Shown piece after piece: positions 1-7,786 of a stretch of 24,637 nucleotides of DNA. This stretch comes from Alphaproteobacteria bacterium (GTDB taxonomy: Bacteria > Pseudomonadota > Alphaproteobacteria > Micropepsales > Micropepsaceae). How positions within the stretch are numbered: the first letter of the stretch is position 1; each line of letters begins with the position of its first letter. Under the pieces are notes generated by a model. That model was not told the origin of the DNA. It was given only the letters and a program-made list of their open reading frames with translations, and searched no databases. The stretch is from NCBI GenBank assembly GCA_003131925.1, contig PKWC01000072.1, forward strand, positions 10,918 through 35,554, written 5' to 3'. The translations under genes were made by a program, and so were the position numbers.

Positions 1-561
1 GAGCCAGTCGCATTTCTCGTCGGAGCCGGCGGAGCCCACGACCATGCATCCCTTGTTCTTCGCGATCTGGCAGACGACGGACCCGACCGCACCACTCGCA
101 GCCGAGACGAACACGCGTTCGCCGTCCTTCAATTCTGCGATTTTGAGAAGGCCGGCATAGGCGGTCAGGCCTGGCATGCCGAATGCTCCCAGATACGCCT
201 GGATGGGAGCCATAATCGGATCGATTTTCTGCAGATCGCCGCCGCTGGACAGAAACCACTCGCGCCAGCCGGAAAAATTGGAGACGTAGTCGCCCTCTGC
301 GAACCGGGAATTGCCGTTCGAGGCAGTGATTTTTCCAACGGCGCCGCCGCTCAGTGCCTCCCCGATCTGGAACGGCGGGACATAGCTGGCCCGCTCGGTC
401 ATCCGGCCCCGCATATAGGGGTCGACCGACATGAATATGTTACGCACAAGAACTTGCCCGGGACCGGGCTCTGTTACGGAGGTCTCGACGAGCTCGAAGT
501 CCGCAGGGCTCGGCAGCCCGGCCGGCCTGTGTTTCAGGCGGATTTCCCGGCTTTTCGGCAT
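1..561 (-). CDS. NADP-dependent MDR-family oxidoreductase (partial, N-terminal part)
   Basis: Reading the minus strand from the ATG at 561 gives 187 codons, open to the left edge, so the C-terminus is missing. The protein begins MPKSREIRLKHRPAG and contains FMSVDPYMRGRM near residue 45 and the nucleotide-binding segment VSAASGAVGSVVCQIAK near residues 152-168. This pattern is typical of the zinc-independent medium-chain reductases related to prostaglandin/leukotriene reductases and bacterial CurA. Such enzymes reduce the C=C bond of alpha,beta-unsaturated carbonyls with NADPH in the cytoplasm. The ATG is preceded on its own strand by GGGAGA with about 6 bases of spacing, which supports the start. 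It is divergent from the neighbouring dehydrogenase gene. Substrate cannot be told from sequence. Confidence 0.9.
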   Translation of the reverse strand, partial: MPKSREIRLKHRPAGLPSPADFELVETSVTEPGPGQVLVRNIFMSVDPYMRGRMTERASYVPPFQIGEALSGGAVGKITASNGNSRFAEGDYVSNFSGWREWFLSSGGDLQKIDPIMAPIQAYLGAFGMPGLTAYAGLLKIAELKDGERVFVSAASGAVGSVVCQIAKNKGCMVVGSAGSDEKCDWL

Positions 562-680
562 GGTTTTCTCCCAGTTCCTAGGGAACCGAGCCTAGCAGCG
601 CGCCGGAGCGTAACAAGGCGAAACATTTTATGAGTCGCAGGCGGCCGGCTTCTGTGGCTCATAAGCCTTGGAATTTGCCC

Positions 681-685
681 AAGGA
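681..685 (+). promoter_or_regulatory. Ribosome-binding site deciding a TTG start at 692
   Basis: AAGGA lies 6 bases upstream of a TTG at 692. The reading frame has no ATG or GTG near its expected start. The only other upstream option, TTG at 668, has no purine-rich site before it. The Shine-Dalgarno-like sequence therefore favours 692. Confidence 0.55.
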
Positions 686-691
686 TTCCCT

Positions 692-1654
692 TTGCACGTT
701 GCCCAGAACCAGAGTCTCCGCCCGTTGCGGGCCGGAGTCGTCGGGATCGGAGCGTTCGGCCGCCATCACGCGGCGAAATACGCATTGATGGAAGGCATCG
801 AGCTGGTCGGCGTTGCCGATCCGTGCGTCCAGGCGCGCCGCACCGCGATGGCTGCCCATGGCGTCCCCGTATTCTCCGACTGGCGCGAGCTTCTTGGCGC
901 CGTCGATGTCGTCAGCGTGTGCTCGCCTGCAATCACCCATGCTTCCATCGTGCGGGCGTTCCTGAATGCCGGTTCGCACGTGCTGGTCGAAAAGCCCATC
1001 GCAACCCGCCTCGCCGAAGCGGACCAGTTGATCGCGCTTGCCGAAGCCGCGGGCCGCGTCCTGACCGTCGGCCACCAGGAACGCTTCGTCTTCGCCCATG
1101 CCGGCCTGCTCGATTATGACGATGCGCCGCTCTCAGTGGAGTGCTGGCGCATGGGCGGTTGGACGGGGCGGGGCGTCGATGTGAGCGTCGTGCTCGATCT
1201 GATGATTCACGATCTTGATCTCGTGCACCGTCTTGTGCCGGGCGGACTTTCGGACGTCGAGGCGACAGGCTACAGCGTGAAAAGCCGGTATATGGACGAA
1301 GTCACCGCGCAGGTCGGGTTCGACAACGGCGCCGAGGTTCGGCTGAATGCGAGCCGCGTTGCAAGAGTGCAGCGTCGCGGCATGCGCGCGGTGTATGCGG
1401 ACGGCGTGATCGAGCTCGACTTCATCGCCCGGACCGTACGCAACACGACGCGGCGCCACCTCAACCCTGTCGTGCTTGACGACCCTCTGGGCGAAGCGGT
1501 GGCTGCGTTCGTCAGCGCCGCCCGCATGGGCCGCATAGCGTTCGTGCGGCCGGAAGAAGCCCGCCGTGCTCTGGCGACTGCGCTTCTGATCGAGAACGCC
1601 TGCGCAGAAACGTTGCCCGCCCGCGCCACCGGGACCTACGCCGCCCACGCCTAA
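692..1654 (+). CDS. Gfo/Idh/MocA family NAD(P)-dependent oxidoreductase
   Basis: From the TTG at 692 the product is 320 residues. The N-terminal Rossmann domain starts right away with AGVVGIGAFGRHH (the GxGxxG nucleotide loop at about residues 18-23). The family's catalytic EKP motif follows, with Lys near residue 101 in VLVEKPIA. The second domain carries DLMIHDLDLV, whose His near 173 is the usual active-site acid/base in this family. Members oxidise or reduce sugar, inositol or nucleotide-sugar hydroxyls, and the exact substrate is not evident. The MIHDLDLV form resembles inositol/UDP-sugar dehydrogenases, including GnnA-like enzymes of lipid A synthesis, but no lpx or aminotransferase gene is adjacent, so I do not assign that role. 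The gene stands alone between a divergent reductase and nadE. The family is certain; the start is moderately certain. Confidence 0.88.
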   Translation: MHVAQNQSLRPLRAGVVGIGAFGRHHAAKYALMEGIELVGVADPCVQARRTAMAAHGVPVFSDWRELLGAVDVVSVCSPAITHASIVRAFLNAGSHVLVEKPIATRLAEADQLIALAEAAGRVLTVGHQERFVFAHAGLLDYDDAPLSVECWRMGGWTGRGVDVSVVLDLMIHDLDLVHRLVPGGLSDVEATGYSVKSRYMDEVTAQVGFDNGAEVRLNASRVARVQRRGMRAVYADGVIELDFIARTVRNTTRRHLNPVVLDDPLGEAVAAFVSAARMGRIAFVRPEEARRALATALLIENACAETLPARATGTYAAHA

Positions 1655-1665
1655 CCTCGGGTGCG

Positions 1666-1679
1666 GGGGACGCGTCCCC
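1666..1679 (+). terminator. Possible intrinsic terminator after the Gfo/Idh gene
   Basis: A perfect palindrome GGGGACGCGTCCCC (5-bp stem, 4-base loop) lies 11 bases after the stop codon. It is followed by a pyrimidine-rich stretch (CAATTCTTCTTTCTTCC) at about 1682-1698. The stem is short and the T run is interrupted, so termination is only a suggestion. It sits in the 65-bp gap before nadE. Confidence 0.35.
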
Positions 1680-1719
1680 GGCAATTCTTCTTTCTTCCGA
1701 TCTGCTTTAAACCACCGCC

Positions 1720-3381
1720 ATGACGGACACGTTTTGCATCGGCATGGCGCAGCTCAATCCGGTGATGGGCGACATCGCGGGCAATATCGCCAAGGCGCGC
1801 GCGGCGCGCGCCGAAGCTGCGCAGGCCGGCGCCGATCTCGTTCTCTATTCGGAACTCTTCGTGGTCGGCTATCCGCCCGAGGATCTCGTGCTCAAGCCGG
1901 CGCTCCAGGAGGACGTGCGCCACGCTGTCGAAAAATGGGCCCGCGAAACGGCGGATGGCGGACCCGCCGTGCTGGTTGGTGCGCCCTGGGTCGAGGACGG
2001 CAAGCTCTATAATGCATGCCTGCTCCTCGATGAAGGACACGTCGCGGGGCGCAGCTTCAAACGCAACCTTCCGAACTACGGAGTCTTCGACGAGAAACGT
2101 GTATTCGCGCCCGGTCCGTTGCCCGAACCGTTCGACATACGCGGTCTTCGCATCGGCGTTCTCGTCTGCGAAGACATCTGGACGCCCGAGATCGTCGCCT
2201 GCCTTGCCAGGACCGGCGGCGAGATTCTTCTCGTGCCCAATGGCTCGCCCTTCGAAGCCGGCAAGGAAGATGTTCGCATTGGCCTTGTGAGCGCGCGTGT
2301 CGCCGAAAGCGGACGGCCGATGATCTATCTGAATCAGGTGGGAGGCCAGGACGAACTCGTCTTCGACGGCGCCTCCTTTGTCGCGAATGTCGACGGCACC
2401 ATCGCTATCTCGCTGCCCGCCTGGGAAGAGAAGACCGTCGTAACGGAGTGGCGCCGCGCAGGCGGGGGTTGGATCTGCGAACCAGGCGAACGCTGGCCCG
2501 GCGAGGATCGCTGCCAATCCATCTATCACGCGATGATTCTGGGCCTCAGAGATTACGTCAACAAGAATCGTTTTCCCGGCGTCGTGCTCGGGCTTTCGGG
2601 GGGAATCGATTCGGCGTTGTCGGCGGCTGTCGCGGTGGATGCGCTGGGTGCAGATCGCGTGCGGTCGGTGATGATGCCGTCGCGCTTCACGCTGCAGGAA
2701 AGCCTCGATGATGCGGCCTCCTGCGCGCGCCTGCTTGGAACGCGATATGAAACCATCTCGCTCGAAACTGCCGTCGAGGCGATGAGCAGCCTGCTTGCAC
2801 CTCTCTTTGCGGGCCGCGCGCCGGATGCGACGGAGGAGAATCTGCAGTCGCGCCTTCGCGGCATGATTCTGATGGCGATCTCCAATAAATTCGGCCCCAT
2901 GGTGCTGACCACCGGCAACAAGTCGGAGATGAGCGTCGGTTATGCGACGCTCTACGGCGACATGTGCGGCGGCTATAACGTGCTGAAGGACGTATATAAG
3001 ACGGAGGTCTATGCGCTTGCGCGCTGGCGCAACAATGCGCTTCCGAAAGCTGCGCTCGGACCAAAGGGGACTGTCATTCCGGAGGAGATTCTCGTGCGTC
3101 CCCCGACCGCCGAGCTCCGCGCCAACCAGACCGATCAGGATTCACTGCCCCCCTACGAGATTCTCGATGGAATCCTCGAATGCTTGGTTGAGAAGGAGAT
3201 GTCATTCGAAGAAGTGGTGGCGAAGGGCTATCATCCCGCGACAGTGAAGCGCATCGAGCATCTACTCTATGTTGCCGAATACAAGCGCCGGCAGGCGCCG
3301 CCCGGCGTGAAGATCACCTCGCGCAATTTCGGACGCGACCGGCGCTATCCGATCACAAACGCCTTCCGGGACGCGCGATGA
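1720..3381 (+). CDS. nadE: Glutamine-dependent NAD+ synthase
   Basis: This 553-residue, two-domain enzyme makes NAD+ from deamido-NAD+, ATP and glutamine, the last step of cytoplasmic NAD biosynthesis. The N-terminal nitrilase-type glutaminase domain shows the Glu-Lys-Cys triad: Glu45 in YSELFVVGYPPEDL, Lys114 in SFKRNLPNYGVFDEKR and Cys150 in VCEDIW. The C-terminal synthetase domain begins at about residue 270, with the ATP pyrophosphatase loop LGLSGGIDSAL near 290-300 and TTGNKSEMSVGYATLYGD further on. Length fits the glutamine-dependent bacterial form, as opposed to the roughly 275-residue ammonia-dependent form. The ATG at 1720 opens directly into the conserved domain. The stop codon overlaps the gltX start (ATGA), so the two are probably co-translated. 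Confidence 0.96.
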   Translation: MTDTFCIGMAQLNPVMGDIAGNIAKARAARAEAAQAGADLVLYSELFVVGYPPEDLVLKPALQEDVRHAVEKWARETADGGPAVLVGAPWVEDGKLYNACLLLDEGHVAGRSFKRNLPNYGVFDEKRVFAPGPLPEPFDIRGLRIGVLVCEDIWTPEIVACLARTGGEILLVPNGSPFEAGKEDVRIGLVSARVAESGRPMIYLNQVGGQDELVFDGASFVANVDGTIAISLPAWEEKTVVTEWRRAGGGWICEPGERWPGEDRCQSIYHAMILGLRDYVNKNRFPGVVLGLSGGIDSALSAAVAVDALGADRVRSVMMPSRFTLQESLDDAASCARLLGTRYETISLETAVEAMSSLLAPLFAGRAPDATEENLQSRLRGMILMAISNKFGPMVLTTGNKSEMSVGYATLYGDMCGGYNVLKDVYKTEVYALARWRNNALPKAALGPKGTVIPEEILVRPPTAELRANQTDQDSLPPYEILDGILECLVEKEMSFEEVVAKGYHPATVKRIEHLLYVAEYKRRQAPPGVKITSRNFGRDRRYPITNAFRDAR

Positions 3382-4718
3382 GCGCGCTCGTCCGCTTTGC
3401 ACCCTCGCCGACCGGGCTCCTGCATGTCGGCAACGCGCGCACCGCCATGCTCAATCATCTCTTCGCGCGCAGGGAAGGGGCGCGCTTCCTGCTGCGGATC
3501 GACGACACGGACATGGAGCGTTCGAAGCCGGAATTCGAGGCGGCAATCATCACTGATCTCGAATGGCTCGGGATCGGGCACGACCTCTTTGCGCGGCAAG
3601 TCCTGCGCGCCGACGCGCATCGCGCCGCCAGCGAGACATTGAAGGCGCGAGGCCGTCTCTATCCCTGCTACGAAACGGCGCTCGAGCTCGATCGCAAGCG
3701 CCGGCGCCAGACGGCACAGCGTCTGCCGCCGATCTATGACCGCGCTGCGCTTGCACTCTCTGCCGAAGAGCGCGCAAATCTGGAATCACAGGGCCGCCGG
3801 CCGCATTGGCGATTTTTGCTCAGTCACGCGAAAATTACCTGGCGCGATCTCGTGCGCAGGGACGTTGAGATCGACACTGCAACGCTCTCCGATCCGGTAC
3901 TGATCCGCGAAGACGGACGATTTCTCTACACGTTGCCCTCCGTGGTCGACGATGTCGATTTCGACGTCACGCACATCATCCGCGGCGAAGATCACGTGAC
4001 CAACACCGCGGCACAGATCGAGATCTTCGAGGCGCTCGGAGCGCCGGTCCCGCATTTCGCGCATTTTCCCCTGCTCGTAGGAGCGGGCGGCGAGGCGCTA
4101 TCCAAACGCCTGGGCTCTCTGACTGTCAGATCGTTGCGCGAAGACGAGGGCATCGAACCGCTCGCGCTTGCCTGCTACCTCGCCAAGACCGGAACGTCGG
4201 ATCCGATTGAACTCAGGGGTTCACTCGCCGCGCTCGCGCAGGAGTTTGCCTTCGAGAAAATCGGGCGCGCGCCCGCGCATTTCGATCCGGCCGAGCTCGC
4301 CCATCTGAACGCAAAGCTTCTGCACGCGCTGCCGTACGCAGCCGTCGCCATGCGGCTCTCGGACATGAATATCGGCGGGGGCGCCGCATTCTGGGAGGCG
4401 GTCAAACCGAACCTGTCGCGCATGCTGGATGCGGCAAATCTGTGGCTCATCGTCAAGGGTCCGGTCGCGCCCGTCATCGAGGATGTGCATCTTGCAGAGA
4501 ACGCCGCGGCGCTCCTGCCGCCCGAACCCTGGGACGATGAATTGTGGGCTCGATGGACGAAAGCGATCGGCGATGCGACAGGCGCGAAAGGCCGCGCGCT
4601 GTTTCAGCCGTTGCGGCTCGCGCTCACGGGCTGCGAGCATGGACCGGAACTGAAAAAGCTGCTACCGCTGATCGGCCGCGCGAAAGCGCTTGCACGGCTC
4701 AATGGGGAAACCGCGTGA
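3378..4718 (+). CDS. gltX: Glutamyl-tRNA synthetase
   Basis: This class I aminoacyl-tRNA synthetase of 446 residues charges tRNA with glutamate. The HIGH-type signature is RFAPSPTGLLHVGNAR (residues 6-21), and the KMSKS-type loop is ALSKRLGS (240-247). The conserved catalytic-domain elements LLRIDDTD and HIIRGEDHVTN are also present. It is somewhat shorter than the common 465-490 residues, mostly in the C-terminal anticodon-binding region. Many alphaproteobacteria carry two GluRS paralogs. The SPTGLLHVGNART signature resembles the second type rather than the SPTGxxHIGxxRT type, so another gltX may exist elsewhere (inference). The ATG overlaps the nadE stop by 4 bases, and cysS follows 87 bases after its stop, giving a nadE-gltX-cysS order. 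Confidence 0.95.
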   Translation: MSALVRFAPSPTGLLHVGNARTAMLNHLFARREGARFLLRIDDTDMERSKPEFEAAIITDLEWLGIGHDLFARQVLRADAHRAASETLKARGRLYPCYETALELDRKRRRQTAQRLPPIYDRAALALSAEERANLESQGRRPHWRFLLSHAKITWRDLVRRDVEIDTATLSDPVLIREDGRFLYTLPSVVDDVDFDVTHIIRGEDHVTNTAAQIEIFEALGAPVPHFAHFPLLVGAGGEALSKRLGSLTVRSLREDEGIEPLALACYLAKTGTSDPIELRGSLAALAQEFAFEKIGRAPAHFDPAELAHLNAKLLHALPYAAVAMRLSDMNIGGGAAFWEAVKPNLSRMLDAANLWLIVKGPVAPVIEDVHLAENAAALLPPEPWDDELWARWTKAIGDATGAKGRALFQPLRLALTGCEHGPELKKLLPLIGRAKALARLNGETA

Positions 4719-4805
4719 TGTTCGCGATCTGGTGTTGCATTTCGGTCCGGCGCTGACGCCTCTTTGTTTCCGCTCGACAACCAGATTTTGCAAAGCAAAT
4801 TCCCC

Positions 4806-6137
4806 ATGGTTCTTCGTCTCTACAATACGCTGACGCGAGCGAAGGAAGAATTCGTCCCGCTCGATACCTCCCGCGTGCGGATGTATGTGTGCGGCCCGAC
4901 GGTTTACGATTTCGCCCATATCGGCAATGCGCGGCCGGTGATCGTATTTGATGTGCTGTTCCGGTTGCTACGCCACCTTTACGGAGAAGCGCATGTCGAG
5001 TATGTGCGCAACGTCACCGACATCGACGACAAGATCAACGCTCGCGCGCAGGAGCGAAGAGGCAGCCGCGCGATCCTCGATGCGGTGCGCGAGCTGACGG
5101 CGGAAACCGGCCGCATATATCATGAAGACGTGGCGGCTCTGGGATGCCTTCCGCCCACGCACGAGCCGCGCGCGACTGAATTTGTGCCGGGAATGATTGC
5201 CCTCATCGAACGTCTCGTCGCTGGCGGGCATGCTTATGAGTCCGAAGGTCACGTGTTGTTCGACGTCTCCTCGAACCCGGACTACGGCAAGCTCGCACAT
5301 CGCACTCTCGACGAGATGATCGCCGGCGCGCGGGTCGAAATTGCGCCCTACAAGCGCGGGCCCATGGATTTCGTTCTGTGGAAGCCTTCGGATGAAACTC
5401 TTCCGGGCTGGCCAAGCCCCTGGGGGCGTGGACGGCCAGGTTGGCACACCGAATGCTCGGCGATGAGCGAAGCGCTTTTGGGCGAGACGTTCGATATTCA
5501 CGGTGGCGGCATCGATCTCGTCTTTCCACACCATGAGAACGAGATCGCACAGAGCGAAAGTGCTCATGCGGGCCGCGCGCTGGCGCGGGTCTGGCTGCAT
5601 AACGGCTTCCTGAATGCCGAAGGCGAGAAGATGTCGAAGTCACTGGGGAATTTCGTGACCATCCGCGAGCTTCTTGCCGATTGGCCCGGCGACGTCCTTC
5701 GACTCAACATGCTGCGCACGCATTACCGCCAGCCCATCGACTGGACGGTGCGCGGGATGAACGAAAGCTGGACTATCCTCGAACGCTGGTACGAGGGCGC
5801 GGAGCCGGTTGCATCACGCAGGATGGGCGAACCCTTTCTCGACGCGCTGCTCGATGATCTGAACACGCCTCAGGCGATCGCGGAATTGCACCGGGCCGAG
5901 CCGGAGGAACTTGCCGGCGGGCTGGTGCTATTGGGGTTTTCCCCCGATCCCGGACGCATTGCTGCGCGGCCTCCCATACCCGTTGAGGAAATCGCGCACG
6001 ACATCGAGGCCCGCAACTCTGTTCGCAAAGCACGCAATTTCCAGGAAGCCGATCGTATCCGCGAGGACCTGGCGACGAAGGGCATTCTCCTCGAAGACAA
6101 CCCCGACGGCACGACGAGTTGGGAAGTAAAGCGTTGA
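4806..6137 (+). CDS. cysS: Cysteinyl-tRNA synthetase
   Basis: This class I synthetase charges tRNA-Cys. From the ATG at 4806 it has 443 residues. It shows the first zinc-ligand cysteine in MYVCGPTVYD (Cys29), the HIGH motif HIGNARP (38-44), NVTDIDDKI, the zinc-site segment WHTECSAM (213-220), FPHHENEIAQSE and KMSKSLGN (275-282). The frame stays open upstream to a TTG at 4764. I chose 4806 because the protein then begins MVLRLYNTLTRAKEEF, matching the family's usual N-terminus. It follows gltX and is 10 bases upstream of rarD on the same strand. The C-terminal part retains ARNFQEADRIRE, the typical tRNA-binding helical tail. Nothing looks damaged. Confidence 0.96.
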   Translation: MVLRLYNTLTRAKEEFVPLDTSRVRMYVCGPTVYDFAHIGNARPVIVFDVLFRLLRHLYGEAHVEYVRNVTDIDDKINARAQERRGSRAILDAVRELTAETGRIYHEDVAALGCLPPTHEPRATEFVPGMIALIERLVAGGHAYESEGHVLFDVSSNPDYGKLAHRTLDEMIAGARVEIAPYKRGPMDFVLWKPSDETLPGWPSPWGRGRPGWHTECSAMSEALLGETFDIHGGGIDLVFPHHENEIAQSESAHAGRALARVWLHNGFLNAEGEKMSKSLGNFVTIRELLADWPGDVLRLNMLRTHYRQPIDWTVRGMNESWTILERWYEGAEPVASRRMGEPFLDALLDDLNTPQAIAELHRAEPEELAGGLVLLGFSPDPGRIAARPPIPVEEIAHDIEARNSVRKARNFQEADRIREDLATKGILLEDNPDGTTSWEVKR

Positions 6138-6147
6138 GGCCACCGCC

Positions 6148-7056
6148 GTGAGCGAAAGCGCGCGACCCGACGAAACGCGCGGAATCGCCTATGCCGCGAT
6201 CGCCTATGTGCTGTGGGGGGCGGTGCCGCTCTACTGGCGGCTCTTCGACGGCGTATCGCCCTTCGAAGTGATCGTCCATCGAATCGTGTGGTGTGCACTC
6301 TTCGTGATGGCGATTGCCGTCTGGCGCGGGCGATTTTCCCAAGTTGCAGCGATATTCCGAACGCCGCGGCTGTTGGCTACACTTGCGCTGACCAGCGTGC
6401 TGATCACATGCAACTGGTCGGTCTACATCTACTCGGTCGCAACACGGCAACTGGTCGAGGCGAGTCTCGGCTATTACATAACTCCGCTGATCTCGATCGG
6501 GCTGGGCGTGGCGCTTTTCGGCGAACACCTGTCCCGGGTTCGCCTTCTGGCGGTTTGCCTCGCCGGCGTAGCAGTGGCGGTGAAGGCAGCATCGCTTGGC
6601 CACCTACCCCTGATCGCAGCAGTGCTCGCGTTGTCGTTTGGCTTCTATGGCTATTTCCGCAAGCAGGCGCCGGTGGACGCACTCGATGGTCTGCTCGTGG
6701 AGACCGGTATTTTCCTGCCCGCTGCGGCGGGGCTCCTCGTAGATTGGTACGTGATCGGCAATGCGTCGTTTCCTTCCGGCTCGATCGGCCGCGACTCGCT
6801 TCTGATGGCCAGCGGACCCGTCACGGCTATACCGCTGGCGCTTTTTGCGGCAGGGGCGCGGCGCATACGGCTCTCGACACTCGGCTTCCTGCAATATCTG
6901 GCGCCCTCCCTGACGCTGCTGCTCGCGGTCTTCGGGTTCGGCGAGAGGTTCACGCGGCTCGATATGGTATCATTCGGCTGCGTATGGGGCGCGCTTGTCC
7001 TGGTGGCTTTGGATGGACGCCTGTCGCGCTTCAGCGCCCGCGCGCCGACAATCTGA
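6148..7056 (+). CDS. rarD: RarD-type EamA/DMT superfamily permease
   Basis: A 302-residue inner-membrane protein with about ten hydrophobic segments in the two-repeat EamA arrangement. The RarD subfamily pattern is clear: YVLWGAVPLYWRLFDGVSPFEVIVHR near the N-terminus, ITCNWSVYIYSVATRQLVEASLGYYITPLISIGLG in the first repeat, and the C-terminal LQYLAPSLTLLLAVF. RarD proteins are DMT-type exporters whose natural substrate is poorly defined; chloramphenicol sensitivity is the historical phenotype in some species. It starts with GTG at 6148, 10 bases after cysS, so it is probably transcribed with cysS. Its last 26 bases overlap the 3' end of the convergent LOG-family gene. Confidence 0.9.
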   Translation: MSESARPDETRGIAYAAIAYVLWGAVPLYWRLFDGVSPFEVIVHRIVWCALFVMAIAVWRGRFSQVAAIFRTPRLLATLALTSVLITCNWSVYIYSVATRQLVEASLGYYITPLISIGLGVALFGEHLSRVRLLAVCLAGVAVAVKAASLGHLPLIAAVLALSFGFYGYFRKQAPVDALDGLLVETGIFLPAAAGLLVDWYVIGNASFPSGSIGRDSLLMASGPVTAIPLALFAAGARRIRLSTLGFLQYLAPSLTLLLAVFGFGERFTRLDMVSFGCVWGALVLVALDGRLSRFSARAPTI

Positions 7057-7675
7057 GCGTGATTCGCGCCATCGCCTCTGCGGGCGTCGCGACGAAATCC
7101 TGGTGGGTCACGATTTCCGGTCGCGCGAATCCATGCGCGACGACCTGATCGAGAAGCGCCCGGAGCGGTGCGAAATATCCGGCGACGTCAACGACGATGA
7201 CCGGCTTGGTATGCACTTTCAGCTGGGTCGTAGTGATAACTTCAAAAAATTCGTCAAGTGTGCCCAGGCCGCCGGGCAGAATCACGAACGCGTCGGCGAG
7301 GGTGAGCATGCGAGACTTGCGCTGCTGGAGATCCGGGGTGATGACAAGTTCTTCTGCGGATTTGAGTGGCGGCTCAACGCCACGAAGGAATGCAGGCAGA
7401 ATGCCAATGATCGGTGCCCCGGCGCTTCGCGCGGCGCGCGCCACTTCGCCCATCAGGCCAACAGCCCCGCCGCCGAAAACGAGCCTGTAGCCGCTCTCGC
7501 CGATATGGCGGCCGAGTTCGAAAGCCGTTTTCGCATAAACGAGGTCATTGCCAGATGAGGAACCACAGAATACGCAGATTGCGGGCTTGTAGCCGCGATG
7601 TGCCTGTTCCGGCGCGGTCTGTATGGGCGCGGATTCTGCGACAGGACCATGTCCGTCGGTATTGCGGTGCGCCAT
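7031..7675 (-). CDS. LOG-family cytokinin riboside 5'-monophosphate phosphoribohydrolase (TIGR00730 family)
   Basis: A 214-residue Rossmann-fold protein encoded on the minus strand. It shows the family hallmarks ICVFCGSSSGNDLVYAK, LVFGGGAVGLMGEVA, RKSRMLTLADAFVILPGG and the catalytic/nucleotide-binding motif PGGLGTLDEFFE (PGGxGTxxE, about residues 134-145). Family members cleave the N-glycosidic bond of nucleoside 5'-monophosphates, releasing ribose 5-phosphate; plant and bacterial LOGs activate cytokinins, and bacterial ones also act on AMP. The role here could be purine salvage or cytokinin release. The first 30 residues, up to KPAICVFCG, are a low-complexity extension, so a later start is possible, although the ATG at 7675 is the obvious one. 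It is divergent from the ABC transporter gene. Confidence 0.92.
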   Translation of the reverse strand: MAHRNTDGHGPVAESAPIQTAPEQAHRGYKPAICVFCGSSSGNDLVYAKTAFELGRHIGESGYRLVFGGGAVGLMGEVARAARSAGAPIIGILPAFLRGVEPPLKSAEELVITPDLQQRKSRMLTLADAFVILPGGLGTLDEFFEVITTTQLKVHTKPVIVVDVAGYFAPLRALLDQVVAHGFARPEIVTHQDFVATPAEAMARITLRLSARGR

Positions 7676-7786
7676 TCGGATACCTAAGCAAGTTGGTGCG
7701 CAAAGTGATCAAACCCGCCTGCGCGGCTCAGTCACGTAAACGCATCAGATACGGATATGGCGGCGGGTATAGGATAAAACGGGACC
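7676..7786. promoter_or_regulatory. Divergent promoter region between the LOG gene and the ABC exporter gene
   Basis: This 111-bp gap separates two divergent starts (7675 minus, 7787 plus) and must hold promoters for both genes. It is locally more AT-rich than the coding DNA, for example CGGGTATAGGATAAAACGGG just before the exporter ATG. I could not identify a convincing -35/-10 pair or operator. Confidence 0.4.

Noticed and set aside
1651..2529. 292-codon minus-strand frame within nadE
   Set aside because: Antisense shadow; nadE has intact nitrilase and synthetase motifs across this stretch.
4764..4805. TTG-initiated extension of cysS
   Set aside because: Adds a non-conserved segment before the standard N-terminus MVLRLYNTL; the ATG at 4806 fits the family.
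4719..4805. Possible T-box or leader in the 87-bp gap before cysS (near-palindrome TTTGC-AAA-GCAAA)
   Set aside because: Far too short for a T-box, no tRNA-binding bulge sequence, and T-boxes are not expected in this lineage; the stem is only 5 bp.
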